Assembly (NCBI GenBank): GCA_025667525.1
Contig: CM046882.1
Span: forward strand, 525,166,618 to 525,230,617
Origin: Glebionis coronaria
Taxonomy: Eukaryota > Streptophyta > Magnoliopsida > Asterales > Asteraceae
Length of the DNA stretch: 64,000 nucleotides
Direction: 5' to 3'
Part shown: in pieces, positions 21,886 to 33,384 of the stretch
Layout: each line of letters starts with the position of its first letter
Numbering within the stretch: the stretch's first letter is position 1
The notes under the pieces: generated by a model
What the model saw: the letters and a program-made list of their open reading frames with translations, nothing else
The model's database searches: none
Told to the model about the DNA's origin: nothing
Program-made: the position numbers and the translations under genes

Positions 21886-23072
21886 TTAAAACCCCGTTGA
21901 TTAGTATTTCCTTGAAAATTACCCCGTTGAGGACCTTGGTTCCTATTTTGGGCGGGTGGGGGTGGTCTTTGTGGTGCTACAAAACCCGGGGGAGCCAAAT
22001 AGTTATTAGACTTGTAAGACAAATGGTTAACATCAACATTTGGTTTGAATTGAATCCGATCAATTTCATTGTTATTATAAGCATAAAATTTTTGTTGATC
22101 ATTGTAAACCTTGTCACAATTAAAGTATGAATGTGGTCCACCACAAGTCTCACAGGTTTCACTTTTTTCTTTCACGGCATGCACATGTGTAGTGAGGGCG
22201 TCGGTTCTTAGAGCAAGGTTTTTCACAATTGAAGTAAGCTCCTTAATTTGATCATTCACCTCATTATTACTCGTACTAGCACTTGCCATATTAGCCCTAA
22301 CACTTTTGGTTTGCACTTTTGCCTTGTTCTCAATAATGGCCCAAGCCTCGTTCATGGTTTTCACAAGAATATTGCCCCCCGCGGCACTATTAAGTGAGTC
22401 TTGGTCGTTTAGAGTTAAACCATTATAAAACGTTTTGATTTGATGCACTTTAGTAAAACCGTGTTGTGGACATTTTCTTAAAAGATCTTTAAAACGATCC
22501 CAAGACTCACTAAACGTTTCCCTATATTGTTGCTCAAAGTTGATTATTTCATTCCTTAAGGAAGTAATCCGTGATGGTGGGAAAAAGTAGTTAATGAACT
22601 TGGTCTCTAAGTCGATCCATGTGGTAATACTTTGGGGTGGTTCCTTATCAAGCCAAATCCGGGCTTGTCCCTCGAGGGAAAAAGGAAAAAGTTGGAGGCG
22701 AACGGCCTCTTGGGGCACCCCATTGTATTTGACGGTATTAGCTAATTGGATGAAACGTTTGATATGAGCGTGTGGGTCATCATTAGTACGGCCTAAAAAT
22801 GGTGTAGCGGAAACCATTTGAATAAAACCCGATTTAAGTTCGAAATGATTAGCTCCAATATTTGGCACCACAATCGCGTCATCGTTTCCTTCAACGTGAG
22901 ATTGTAGAATCTCAATCATTGGTCGATTATCCGTTGCCATCGTATTGTTGAAAGCTCGATTCTCGGGATCGGCTTTAATGACGGTCTTTTTGTTTTTCTT
23001 CTTCTTCTTTTTAGAAGAATTAGAAGTATTTGGTACACCAATCGGTATGTATGTATGCGCGCGAGTGCGCAT
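21846..23072 (-). pseudogene. gag: Athila-2 gag
   Basis: A 408-codon frame. A Lys-rich stretch (20-30) could be a nuclear or nucleic-acid-binding signal. Residues about 100-215 are the retrotransposon gag (capsid) domain, recognised by EGQARIWLDKEPP and NYFFPPSR. A CX2CX3HX4C knuckle lies at C307, C310, H314 and C319, followed by a Pro/Gln/Asn/Gly-rich tail. The frame ends early: the neighbouring frame continues as an Asn/Gln-rich tail into protease-RT, so a one-base indel near 21885 has split an original gag-pol polyprotein. Its N-terminus (RPMIEILQ) is the point of homology with the Athila-1 ORF. Confidence 0.9.
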
Positions 23073-23809
23073 ACAATTAAAACTTTGGAATGAGGTAGGT
23101 GACCTCGGTCGACTTTGAGAGGAAAAGGATTTTCCCTCTCGAGGAGCAATAAGAAAAAGCTACAAAAATATATACGTAAATACTACTTGAGTTGGCAAAC
23201 CAATAATCGGTCGTCCCTCTCAATATACGCACAAGCAAGCGGGGAAACGAGGTGGCACAAAGCACTTAAAAACCTTTTTCCTTAGACGGCCTTTTATAGC
23301 GCGTCGCCTTATACCCACCTTATAGTTTGTATATGTCGAGTTCAAACGTCTTACTAGTATTTATCTATTTTGCCCTCTCTTTTTTCTCGTTATGGATTCG
23401 AATACAATAGTTAGGTGATGAAATCCCAACTAAGGCCTTATTTGATAAGTAGGTAATTTTATTGTGCTACGTAATATAATATAATAAAATGAAAAATCTT
23501 TTTGTATTTTTTTTAGAAAAATATATATTCACAAGAAAAATCGAAAGAAATCGAAATAAAAATTAACACTAATACGTAATATTTTTTGTGTAATACTTTT
23601 AGGAAAAAGTATTACTTTTGATTTTTTAAATTTTTTTGGTGCAATTCTTAGGAAAGAAATTGCTTTTGTGATTTTTTAATTTTTTGTAATTTTAAGTTTT
23701 TGATTTTTTTGATTTTTTGATTTTTTGTTGCAAGAAACGTAACGTTCAAAAAGAACGGATCCCAAAATCCAAACGTCTTCACGAAAAAATCGTCAATCGT
23801 ACGAGCGAA
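23073..23809 (-). other. Athila-2 5' leader with shared module
   Basis: The 737-nt untranslated leader contains the shared block at 23224-23330, with CTTAGACGGCCTTTTATAGC, a TTATACCCACC stretch and TTATAGTTTGT on the + strand. It also has a CCTCGGTCGACTTT block at about 23102-23115 matching the Athila-1 leader. Near 23490-23730 it is T-rich like the Athila-1 leader. The order and spacing of blocks match Athila-1. Confidence 0.75.
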
Positions 23810-23824
23810 GCGGCAGCGGCGCCA
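23810..23824 (-). other. Primer-binding site of Athila-2, tRNA-Asp type
   Basis: Sense-strand TGGCGCCGCTGCCGC, the same core as the Athila-1 PBS. It marks the inner end of the 5' LTR at about 23827. Confidence 0.88.
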
Positions 23825-23826
23825 AT

Positions 23827-24838
23827 TTGAAACTAGGGTTTTGCAATCCTATTTTTAACAATTAAGTTCGTTTTTCCTCGATTCGACTCGAATTTGATTT
23901 CCGGTTTAACGTTTCAACTTAACTTGTTTTTGGTAAAATCTATTTTTGGGTATTTTTAAACTAACTTAAATCTATTTAATTAAATGAAAACTATTTTAAT
24001 TAACTATTTAAACTATTAATTTGAAAGTAAACTTTAACTAATTAATAAAACCTAAAACTTTTAATGAAATTCTATTTTTAAACAAAACTTAATAAATTGA
24101 AAACTTATTTTAAATCTAAAATTTAATTGATAATTGAAAACTACTTTTAATTCTATATAAAAAAACTATTTAAATTATAAAAGAAATATAAAACTAATGT
24201 AAATTTATAAAAGTAATAATTAAAATATTTTTTTTAACTTTTTATTTTTTTTATAAAAACAGAATTTAAAACAAAATTTAATTAAAATATTAAATTGATT
24301 AAACTAAACTAATATTAATTAAAATAAACTGCAGGAATTATCTAATCTATATTAACCTAATGTTTCGAAACAATACACAAAAATTAAGCTAGCACAACTG
24401 GTTGGGACGTTTGGCCCCTGGACAGGAGGTCCAGGGTTCGAATCTAGGCAGTAGCAGATTTTTGCAAATATTTTTGGCACTTTTTATTTGGACAGAAAAA
24501 TACCTCAGACCAATTGGGTCTGAGATATGCAGCAAAACAAAAAGCAAAATGAACCAAAAAGTCAATAAGCTGAACTCAAATAAGCAGAAACCCTATAATC
24601 CAGATAAGCAATAAGTAATAAGCTAAACAACCAAATCAGCAAAACAGCTTTTCAAAATGAACCAATAGCATTAAAAAAATAAGCACAAGCAGACTAAATG
24701 AACAAAAGCTGAAATCAAATAAGCCAAATAAAATAAATCCTAATAACCAAACTAAGCAAATAAGTACACTACATAGGCTGATGAACATAAGCAGATTATA
24801 GCAGATTAAGCCAACAAGAAGTTATAAGCAAACAGAAA
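23827..24838 (-). mobile_element. Athila-2 5' LTR, inner part (split by SIRE-1)
   Basis: From the PBS outwards this is AT-rich, non-coding LTR sequence, cut at 24838 by the SIRE-1 insertion and resumed at 36874. The two parts total about 2.86 kb. It includes a tRNA-like block (24388-24462) and a CTCAGACC/GGTCTGAG hairpin (24504-24525). The second LTR is outside the window, so divergence cannot be measured. Confidence 0.8.
24388..24462 (+). other. tRNA-like / Pol III promoter-like block in Athila-2 LTR
   Basis: An A-box-like TAGCACAACTGG (about 24391-24402) is followed about 36 bp later by a B-box GGTTCGAATCT (24434-24444), spacing expected for an internal Pol III promoter. The acceptor and T stems do not pair well, so it is not a functional tRNA. 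It may be a tRNA-derived SINE head or an old tRNA fragment. Confidence 0.4.
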
Positions 24839-25234
24839 TGTTGTCCCTAATATGTGATGATTATATAATACGAATTAAAGAAGAAAGAAAGGAAGAAATG
24901 AGATGAATTGTAGAGAGAGAAACTAGAGAGAGAAAAGAGAGAGAAGTGTGTGAACTTGTGAAATATTAGATTAAGAAAGAAAATGAACCACCAACCCTCC
25001 TAACATGCTAGGAGGGTAGTATATATAGTCCACCCACATGCGGGCTTCTTAATGGACTATATGGTTTGGGTCGGGCTTTCCTTTTGGGCTTTAGTTACTT
25101 ATTAATGAACTTTAGCCTAAAGTTAAGCCCGTGTAACACGACTAATATACTACCTATTACAACGTTCTAAAATACGATACACAATAAACATATGACCGAG
25201 CATTCTTGTTTGACTCAATATTTTGAGGCTAACA
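24839..25234 (-). repeat. 3' LTR of SIRE-1
   Basis: 396 bp. It holds a GA-rich tract (24906-24955), a 9-bp-stem hairpin (24994-25017) and a TATATATA box (25020-25027). Left flank is TSD AGAAA. Confidence 0.95.
24994..25027 (-). promoter_or_regulatory. SIRE-1 LTR TATA box followed by a stable hairpin (3' LTR copy)
   Basis: In sense orientation TATATATA is followed by ACCCTCCTA...TAGGAGGGT, a perfect 9-bp stem with a 6-nt loop. The copy that would drive transcription is in the 5' LTR (hairpin 36628-36651, TATA 36654-36661). The hairpin lies at or just before the expected start of the RNA. Confidence 0.6.
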
Positions 25235-25245
25235 ATCTCCCCCAA
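25235..25245 (-). other. Polypurine tract of SIRE-1
   Basis: Sense TTGGGGGAGA directly abuts the 3' LTR start TGTTAGCC. Confidence 0.85.
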
Positions 25246-27777
25246 TGAGAGGTCATAAACCTTGGTCATTTAGGAAATTTGTAGAGATTACTAATCTCGC
25301 CATAAATGAGTCTTGAACGTGTAATCCTAGCCTTGTTCCTTCATGCTATGATCTTTGAGCCTTTGTCGTTGTCTTTCGACTTTGTCTTTAAGCTTGAGAT
25401 CTTCAAATCATCCTTGACTTGTCTTTGCCATCTTGCGATCTTGTGTCTTCATCCACATGCTCACACTATTAATAGTTGAATATGTCTTTAGGCATGAGTA
25501 TGTAGTTTCTGAATCATTGACTTTGATGTGTACACCGTGACGCCACCTTCTCGAGACAAAACATAGACACGGACTGAATGGCTTTGACATTCGTCCTAAA
25601 TCGGTAGCGTTTTACCTCCTGTCGGTGAAGACCGTTATACGATATTAAATATCGTACCTGTGATCAGGTAGATTCAATTAAGAATCTCCTTGACAGGGTT
25701 TCGCGGCTGTACTAGCCGTTCTCTTTACTCGACCGTCTCAAAGCAAGACTGCGAACATAAAGAGTGAATCAATTGGATAGATATCCGCTTGATTAAAGTC
25801 GTCAATTCAAATTCCTGGAACAAGTTTGATTCTTAACGAATCTTACCATTGTTGCTTTCCAGTTGACACAAGTTTGATTCATACGAATCTCACAAGTCAC
25901 CTACCGTAGCGCTGTTTGAGGTTGACGCTAGAAGGATTTCCATTCGTCACTGTGAATATTAATGAATATCACTCTGAATGTTCTGGCAAGACCATAAAGA
26001 TATTGCGTAGAAACCTGAAACGAGTTTGAATCAATTCAGAATCAAACCACTGTTGCTTTTCAGTTTTACATATGTTCAATTCATAAAGAATCTTACATAT
26101 GACCTACCGCAATGCTGTTTGATGTTAACACTGGAAGGATTTCCACTCATCATTGTAAATACTAAGTAGTATCACTCTGAGTGTTCTAGCAATATCACAA
26201 GGATATAGCGTAGGACTCTGTTGATCTTCATCCGTGTGTCCTAACGAGATTTGATTGATCTCTTGGCTCTAGACTCTATTTGTGCACTTTTAGTGGTCGG
26301 AGGCTGGAGCAGATGCCACCTATTCAATATCAACTATCTCGGAGTGAGAAAGTCAATAGAAGTCGTGTTGATCTCCGTGACAATAAAACAAACTTCTTTT
26401 GAGAGAAGCCTGAGTAGCTAGGAAAGGGTTGTGCTTCACATCACTGGGTCCATGATGAGTTTGTCTTCATGATGAGTTGACCCGGTTTCTGCCTAAGTTG
26501 TATGGAGGGCTTCTTTCTTTACACCCTTTATCCTTACATTTCTTTTTTATTCTTCAACCCCTTCAATGCTTACCAAGACATCATTACTAGCACCTTGTTG
26601 TGATTGTTCCAGTGCTAGCATCAGTACTTAGTCGGCATTCAGCTACGTTCACATTCTACTCCATCTTTCCTAAGGACTTCTAATAATCTATTGGATTGTC
26701 CCTGGGAAGATCCCTCCGGTTCTGGTTAGATCATAGGACTTAAACCTAACCGCCCTTTTGACACCAATAACGTCGTGAATTAAAGATGTTGTGGGTATTT
26801 GATCGTAACCATGAAAACCACTTTAAATTCTAACAAAGTGTTTGAAAAACATTTAACACCTTGCTAGTTTTATCGTTTTAGAAATGCTCCCCCTTCACAT
26901 GTGCATCGATAATCGAAATTGTTTCGCACATGTAGGTATCACATTTTAATCACATTTTCTCCCCTATCTCTAATATATAAAATCTTTTGATATTAGAGAT
27001 ACCAAATTTGATTAAAATATATTTTGAAAAATAGTCTTGAAATCTCCGGGAGAAAGATGTGTTAATCTTTTGCATGAAGTTAAAATGCTCCCCCTCAAAA
27101 ATTGATCCAATTGAATTGTCATTGTGAGGAATGATCCACATTTCGCTTTTTGAGGATGGGAGTTGTTGAACACACAATTTTTGAAAGATTTTGAATATCA
27201 TTGAAAAATTCTTGAAAAAATTGTGTTCAACGCTTTTTGAAAAATCAATTCTTTTTGTCGAAAGGTTTTTCTAAAGCATAAACTTGAGTTCATAGACTTT
27301 GAATGTCTTGACGAATCCACTCAAGTGTAAGAAGATTTCTCTTCTTTTGCTGAGGGTAAGGGTACTAAATCGTACACTCCTCCGTGAACATCGATCCGGG
27401 TTGCAATCTGAAAGTGATTACAAGCCATTGTGTTGAGCTCAAAACGTTGAATGTTTTGTGACAAGCTCAACCCGTGATAGATTGCTCTACCCGTTGTTTG
27501 GAAATATTTGTCCAAAATAGACAATTTCCTTTATTAAAAGAAGAAATGACATGTTTTGAAAAATATTTACAACTTTCATTCGAGCTTTATGTACACACCC
27601 GTGTCGTTATTGAGCGACATTTCTAGGCACGTCCATATTATCGATACTGAAAGACATGTCGAGAGGAATATTTTTGGATTTTGAAAGATTTTTAATTTTG
27701 TGTTTTGCTTTTATGTGTTTTATATTTTGTATTTTTCTTTTTCAAAGATATTTACAAGTTGATGTTTGATAGATAAA
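25246..27777 (-). mobile_element. SIRE-1 long 3' tail without an env-like ORF
   Basis: About 2.5 kb between pol and PPT with no ORF above 83 codons. It contains a diverged tandem duplication of period 200 bp (25814-26013 and 26014-26213), a perfect 11-bp inverted repeat (26966-26976 and 26990-27000) and a long inverted repeat GTTGAACAC.../...GTGTTCAAC (27167-27231). SIRE-type elements may carry an env-like ORF here; none is visible. Confidence 0.7.
25814..26213 (-). repeat. Diverged ~200-bp tandem duplication
   Basis: Both copies share, in order, CCTGRAACRAGTTTGA, a TTGTTGCTTTYCAGTT block, GACCTACCG-like text, GGAAGGATTTCCA and CACTCTGARTGTTCT. The copies differ widely, so the duplication is older than this insertion and probably a family feature. 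Confidence 0.7.
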
Positions 27778-29630
27778 TCAAGCAGGCACCTTTGCCAGAA
27801 TCTCCAGGTCTGCTGGAGTCAAACATCTCATACCAATTTGCCTAACGAGGTACTCAAATCTGTCTTTCGACAGAGCTTTCGTAAACAAGTCGGCTAATTG
27901 GTAATCCGTTCCAACAAAGTATAATTCAACGATACCTCTTTCAACTTGTTCCTTTATGAAGTGATATCGGACATCAATGTGCTTCGTGCGGGAATGCTGT
28001 ACCGGATTGCAGGAGATGGCTATGGCCGACTTTGAGTCACAGTACATAGGTACTTTATCAAAGTGAAAGCCATAATCCGTGAGTTGTGTTCTCATCCATA
28101 GAACTTGAGCACAACACGCAGATAGAGACACATACTCCGCTTCGGCTGATGAAAGTGACGTGCAATCCTGCTTCTTGGAAGACCATCCCACAAGCTTATC
28201 TTGACCTAGAAATTGTGCACCACCAGAAGTACTTTTTCGTGTATCAAGACACCCTGCATGATCAGAATCTGAATAGGCCGTTAGAAAGAAGCCGGTTTCC
28301 CTCGGATACCAGAGTCCCAAATGAATGGTATTCTTAAGGTACCGAAAGATCCGTTTAACCTCCTTGAGGTGCTTTTCAGTGGGTCGTGCTTGATAACGTG
28401 CACAATAACACGTAGCATGATGAATATCAGGTCTGCTTGCTGTCAAGTACATGAGGGACCCGATCATGGAACGATATCTCGTTTGATCTATGGGTAATCC
28501 CTCCAAGTCAGCATCTAACGATGTGGTTGATAAAGGTGTCCCAACGGCGTCACATGAAGTCATACCATGATTTTTGATTATCTCTTGACAATACTTAGCT
28601 TGGTTTATAAAGATACCACTTGGGGATTGGTGAACTTGAATTCCTAGAAAAAATTTTAGTTCGCCCATCATAGACATTTCAAATCTGCTGTGCATTACTT
28701 TTTCAAACCATTTTGAAAGTTTTGGGTTTGTAGACCCAAAAATAATGTCATCAACATAATTTTGCACAAGCAGAATGTCATCCCCATATTTATAAGTGAA
28801 CAAAGTTAAATCAATGGAACCTTTTGAGAAACCTTTGGAGACCAGAAATTTCGAGAGCTCGTCGTACCACGCCCTTGGAGCTTGCTTGAGTCCATAAAGT
28901 GCTTTGTGGAGACGATACACCTTGTCAGGATAATGAGGATTGACGAATCCTTCCGGCTGCGTGACATAGACTTCTTCCTTCAAAGGACCGTTAAGAAATG
29001 TCGTCTTTACGTCCATTTGATAGACAGTGAATCCCTTATGTGCAGCATAAGCAAGGAAAATCCTGACCGCTTCCATGCGAGCAACTGGTGCAAATGATTC
29101 ATCAAAATCAATTCCCTCTTTCTGGCCATACCCCTTAGCCACTAGCCTAGCTTTGTTTTTGATGATCGTATTCTCTTCATCCATCTTGTTTTTCCAGATC
29201 CAACGAATATTTAATAGAGTCACATCGTATGGTCTGTCAACAAGTTCCCAGACTTTAAGTATTTCAAATTGTTGAAGTTCATTCGTCATCGATTCAATCC
29301 AAGCATGATCAGCCATGGCTTCTTTGATGTTTTTCGGTTCAGCTGTACTCACGGCGAGTGCGAACATACAAACATCGCCATCGGTTGCTAGTTGTTGTCT
29401 TGTACGAACAGGCTGTGAAGGGTTTCCAATTACGTGAACCAAAGGATGATCTCGGGTCCAATGATGTGTTGAAGGATGTCGTTGATAGAACGTATGCATA
29501 TTTGACGAATCAACATGACGAGTAGAAGACTCTCCAGTTTCGTGTACCGATGTACCGAATGGGTTGTGAAAATCGTCATCGTCAGATAATGCATCGTCTG
29601 CTTGATTTGTGTTCTCTGGAGCATGACAGT
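27778..29630 (-). pseudogene. pol: SIRE-1 pol, RT and RNase H part
   Basis: A frame of at least 573 codons. Copia-type reverse transcriptase is recognised by [30 protein letters not shown] and the catalytic YVDD. RNase H follows, with [20 protein letters not shown] and CDSKSA, ending [18 protein letters not shown]. The annotated methionine (29499) is internal: the frame reads further upstream to about 29630, where one base change in phase separates it from the integrase frame. No stop lies inside the RT or RNase H domains. Confidence 0.9.
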
Positions 29631-31319
29631 AGTTGTGGATGTTGTAGGATCGATTGTTGAAGTGATATTCTGAGGAGGTAAATCTGCAACAACCCGTGTT
29701 GAAGTAGATGAAGTTGTATCCTTTTGTTGATGATGATCGGTATCATCATTCGTATCATGAGTAACAGCGGAAGACTTCGATGCAACTTGTTTCTCCCCCG
29801 TGAAATATTCATCATACATTGGTCCATATAACATTTCCAACTCTTCAAGTGTCGTGTCCACTGTCATATCTGCTCTAGGAACATGTTCATGAACCAGCTT
29901 GGAACAGGACGGTTCATTGCTGTGGTCTTGAGTTCCGAGTTCCGTGCGGTTGTGAACGGAAGTCGTTTGTCGTTGTGGATCGGGACTTAAACTGCTTTGT
30001 TCAAGTGCCATTTCTTGTAATTCATCGAATCTGATATGAATAGTCTCGACTATCAATTTTGTTCTCTTGTTGTATACTCTGTATCCCTTAGACTGAGTTG
30101 CATATCCCACTAAAATGCATGCATCACCTTTCTCTTTCATCTTGTCCAGATTTTCACCATCTCGAATAATGTAACACGTACATCCAAAAACATGAAGGTG
30201 TTTGAGTGAAGGTTTGCGATCATTAATTATGTGATATGGTGTCTTTTCATGTCTTGGGATAACTAAGGAGCGGTTTTGTGTGTAGCATGCGGTTGACACG
30301 GCTTCGGCCCAAAAGTATAGTGGAAGTTTTGAAGCGGATAATAATGTTCGAGCAGCCTCAACTAAAGTACGGTTTCGTCTTTCAACAACGCCGTTTTGTT
30401 CGGGTGTTCGAGCAATAGATGTTTCATGTTCAATTCCTTCAGCTTCAAAATAGTCTCTCAGTTTTGAATTCAAAAATTCAGTACCTATGTCCGTACGAAC
30501 CACTTTAACTTGAGCTTGAAGACCATGTTGTATCACTTTAAGGAAGCTGATGAGAACATCGGTTGTTTCATCCTTGGATCTCAAGAAGTGAGTCCATGTG
30601 TACCTTGAGTAGTCATCGACAATTACCATAACGTATTTCTTCCCATTGATACTTTGAACACGCATGGGACCACACAAATCTATATGAAGAAGATCTAACC
30701 GTCCTTTAGAGCTAGGTGTAGTCTTTGTCTTGAAACTACTCCGTTTAGCTTTACAAAGCTCACAAGAAGAACAAAGATGATCTTTGATGAATTTCAAGTT
30801 AGGAAGGCCTCGCACAATATCTTTCTTGGAAAGCAAGTTGATGGTATCAAAGTTAAGATGAGATAAACGTTGATGCCATAACCAAGCTTGAGTCGTTGAA
30901 GCTTTAGCCATGAAACAGATTGGAGTTGAAGATGTGGAGTCTTGTAGTGAAATAGTGTAGAGATCAGTACCCCGTGTTCCGGTAAGTAAGTCATTCCCAT
31001 CATAATCACGAACAAAACATGTCTTCTTTCTAAAAGCAACCTCCAAATCCACATCACAGAATTGACCAACCGAGAAAAGATTATGATTGAGCCCTTCGAC
31101 GTAGTAAACCCTTTTGATAGTGATATTCCCCTGAACCAAGTCTCCATATCCTAGGATCGGTGCAAATTGATCATTTTCGAATCGGACCGTACCCAGGAAC
31201 TTCTCCACAAAGTTAATTAGAATCTTGAGATTCCCCGTCATGTGCTTCGTGCATCCGGAGTCCATTATGAAGAGAATTACTTCGATCACCTGCAGAAGAA
31301 TTAGAACACGATGGAGCAT
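29430..31319 (-). pseudogene. pol: SIRE-1 pol, protease and integrase part
   Basis: Near the N-terminus MDSGCTKHMTGN is the copia protease active site (DSG). The integrase zinc finger follows (WHQRLSH ... CSSCELCK, HHCC). The core has LHIDLCGPM, VRTDIGTEF (usually DNGTEF, so Asn has become Ile) and PEQNGVVERRNR, giving the D, D and E of the active site. The frame drifts into non-pol sequence after about 29630, where the RT frame takes over. Its true upstream continuation is the 31213-33342 frame, joined by a one-base shift near 31270, so the methionine at 31319 is not the real start. Confidence 0.9.
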
Positions 31320-33342
31320 TTGCTAAATTGGATTCCATGTTAGTTGTGATTTCCGATTCATTAGTTTCCCTAGTTTCATCACTTAGAGGCACACTAACGC
31401 TCGTAGTCACATTTTCTGTCCTAACCTTAGGCATCCATTTATATCTTGGAGGACATTGATTAGCAAACCACCATTTCCAAGGCTTGCTAGCAGATTCATA
31501 TAATTCCCTAATTCTGCTTCTAGGGTTCTTAGTGGTGGAGTCTGATGCAATACTTTTCTTAGGGGGGGTTGCACCAGAATGGTTCACTTTGCGTTTGGGT
31601 TTTCTAGCACTAATAGGCATCACAGTTTGCTTCTTAGTTCTAGTTTCTACGCCTTTGACATTATTCGAAACACACATAGCATGATTAGCATTAGCACACT
31701 TTCCACATTTCACACAAACAAACTTAACTTTCATAGCATTCAAAGTCGAATCATTCAAATCGTCATTACACGCGATTACAGACGTTTTATTCTTAGAAAC
31801 ATTGAAAATCCTAGGGTGGTCTTCTACTTCCTTCATCTTCCCTTGACTTTTGTTTTGCCAGACCTTTTCATTCATGCGAGTGCTCTTAAGCTGGGGCCGG
31901 CTAACACTAGCAGTGGGGACTACTCCTGTAGTAAAATACACACGTCTATTAGTGTTTCTAGAAGTCTGAGGTGATTGACTTTCTTTGTTTTGTGTGGGTT
32001 TAGTGGCCAATCTATACATCCCTGGTTTAACCACATTTGTGTTCTTAATGCTTTGTGATCGAATATGTGTTTTGAGAGTGTTTTGTGGTAACCTATCCTT
32101 CCCATCCGTCTTGGGGGCAAACGCAGGTTTTGCAAATGCAGAATTAGAGAAAACAGATGGTTTTCCCAAGACAGAGGGTCTAGTCACTTTTTGAGCATTG
32201 GGTTGTCTTACAACAGGTTTCTTAACACTAGGTTCCACAATCTTCCCACCCATCTTAGCAATGAGTTTCTGCAACTCTGCTATCGCTCTGTCCTTGTCTT
32301 GTAACTGAGCTTTCAACCCTTTAATTTCCAAATTCTGTTCGTTCATTTCTCGAAACGTTTGGGAAAGTTTTTCTTGCAATTTATTATCATGTGGAAAACT
32401 ACCAACGTCTTTTTGCAAAGTAAGTTCAAGAGAATGACAATGTTTTTGAAGGAAATCAGTTTTGTGTTGAAGTAACTCAAAAGCCTTTTTATCAACATTT
32501 TCTTTATGTTTCGAAAGCTCAAGTTCAAGACGCTCACACTCTTTGATTTTATCAAGATATTTGCATGTAACATCAGAATATTCATCGATATCAGCGCAAG
32601 ATTGAAGAGTAACACACAAAATATCTTTGGAGAGACATTCTTCTAAGAGTAGATCATATTCGTTTAAAAATTCTAATTTGTCATTTTGAAGGTCATCAAT
32701 TGCTTTTTCAAGAGACTCAACATATTTCAAATCATCAAACATTTCAGACTGAATTAAATTTTCAAACTCAAGAACATGTTCTTTTATTATCTTCGTATTT
32801 GGTATTAAAAGTTCTTTCACAAGCACAGTTATGTCGTGAGGAATCTCGGTTTTCCACTTATCCTTTTGACGTTTCTCCCAATCGCTTTCAACAATTGATT
32901 GAACATTATTAACGTGGTGTTTAAGAAAACCAAGTATTTTTCTACTTTTGCTTTTAGAAGCATCTAGAGGCAAATAGTTAATATATTTAAAAACATTAGT
33001 TTTCCTCTTAGTGGCAAAAGCTTTTTTCCATTGAATTCTTTTTTGTTTGCATTCTAAAAATAATTCCTCACGAGACTTCTGTTTTTGTGGAGTGAAAAGA
33101 CCATAAAGACTGTTTTCATAAGCATAATTATATGGTTTCACAAAATCTTTATTGACCGGTGATCTACTCTCCTCATCCCAAAGGGACGTCTCTTCACTAT
33201 CGAGGTTAGCTACAGGGTAATCATGATTGGTCCTCTCGGACTCGTCAAGATATAAATGGGGGTTAGCAGCTTGAGCTTGTTCGAGGTACTTGGGGGTGGC
33301 AAAGCTAGGTTGACCCTTGAAAAACGACCGAGGTGCTATCAT
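31213..33342 (-). pseudogene. SIRE-1 gag-pol spacer with coiled coil and Cys-rich motif
   Basis: A 709-codon frame in the same phase as gag and separated from it by a single TAA (33385-33387) and 14 codons. Residues about 180-365 have long heptad-like Leu/Glu/Lys/Gln runs (coiled coil). A region around 545-560 has CVKCGKCANANHAMC, a Cys/His cluster that could bind zinc. The tail is Ser/Thr-rich and meets the protease through a frameshift near 31270. I recognise no enzyme. It looks like the lengthened gag C-terminus typical of SIRE-like elements. Confidence 0.75.
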
Positions 33343-33384
33343 TCTTACGGTTTGAATAGAGTCATGTGTATTATAAACAACTTT

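Noticed and set aside
24388..24462. Functional tRNA gene
   Set aside because: A and B boxes are present but acceptor and T stems do not pair and no anticodon arm is convincing.
25246..27777. Env-like gene in SIRE-1
   Set aside because: No ORF above 83 codons and no signal peptide or membrane segment seen.
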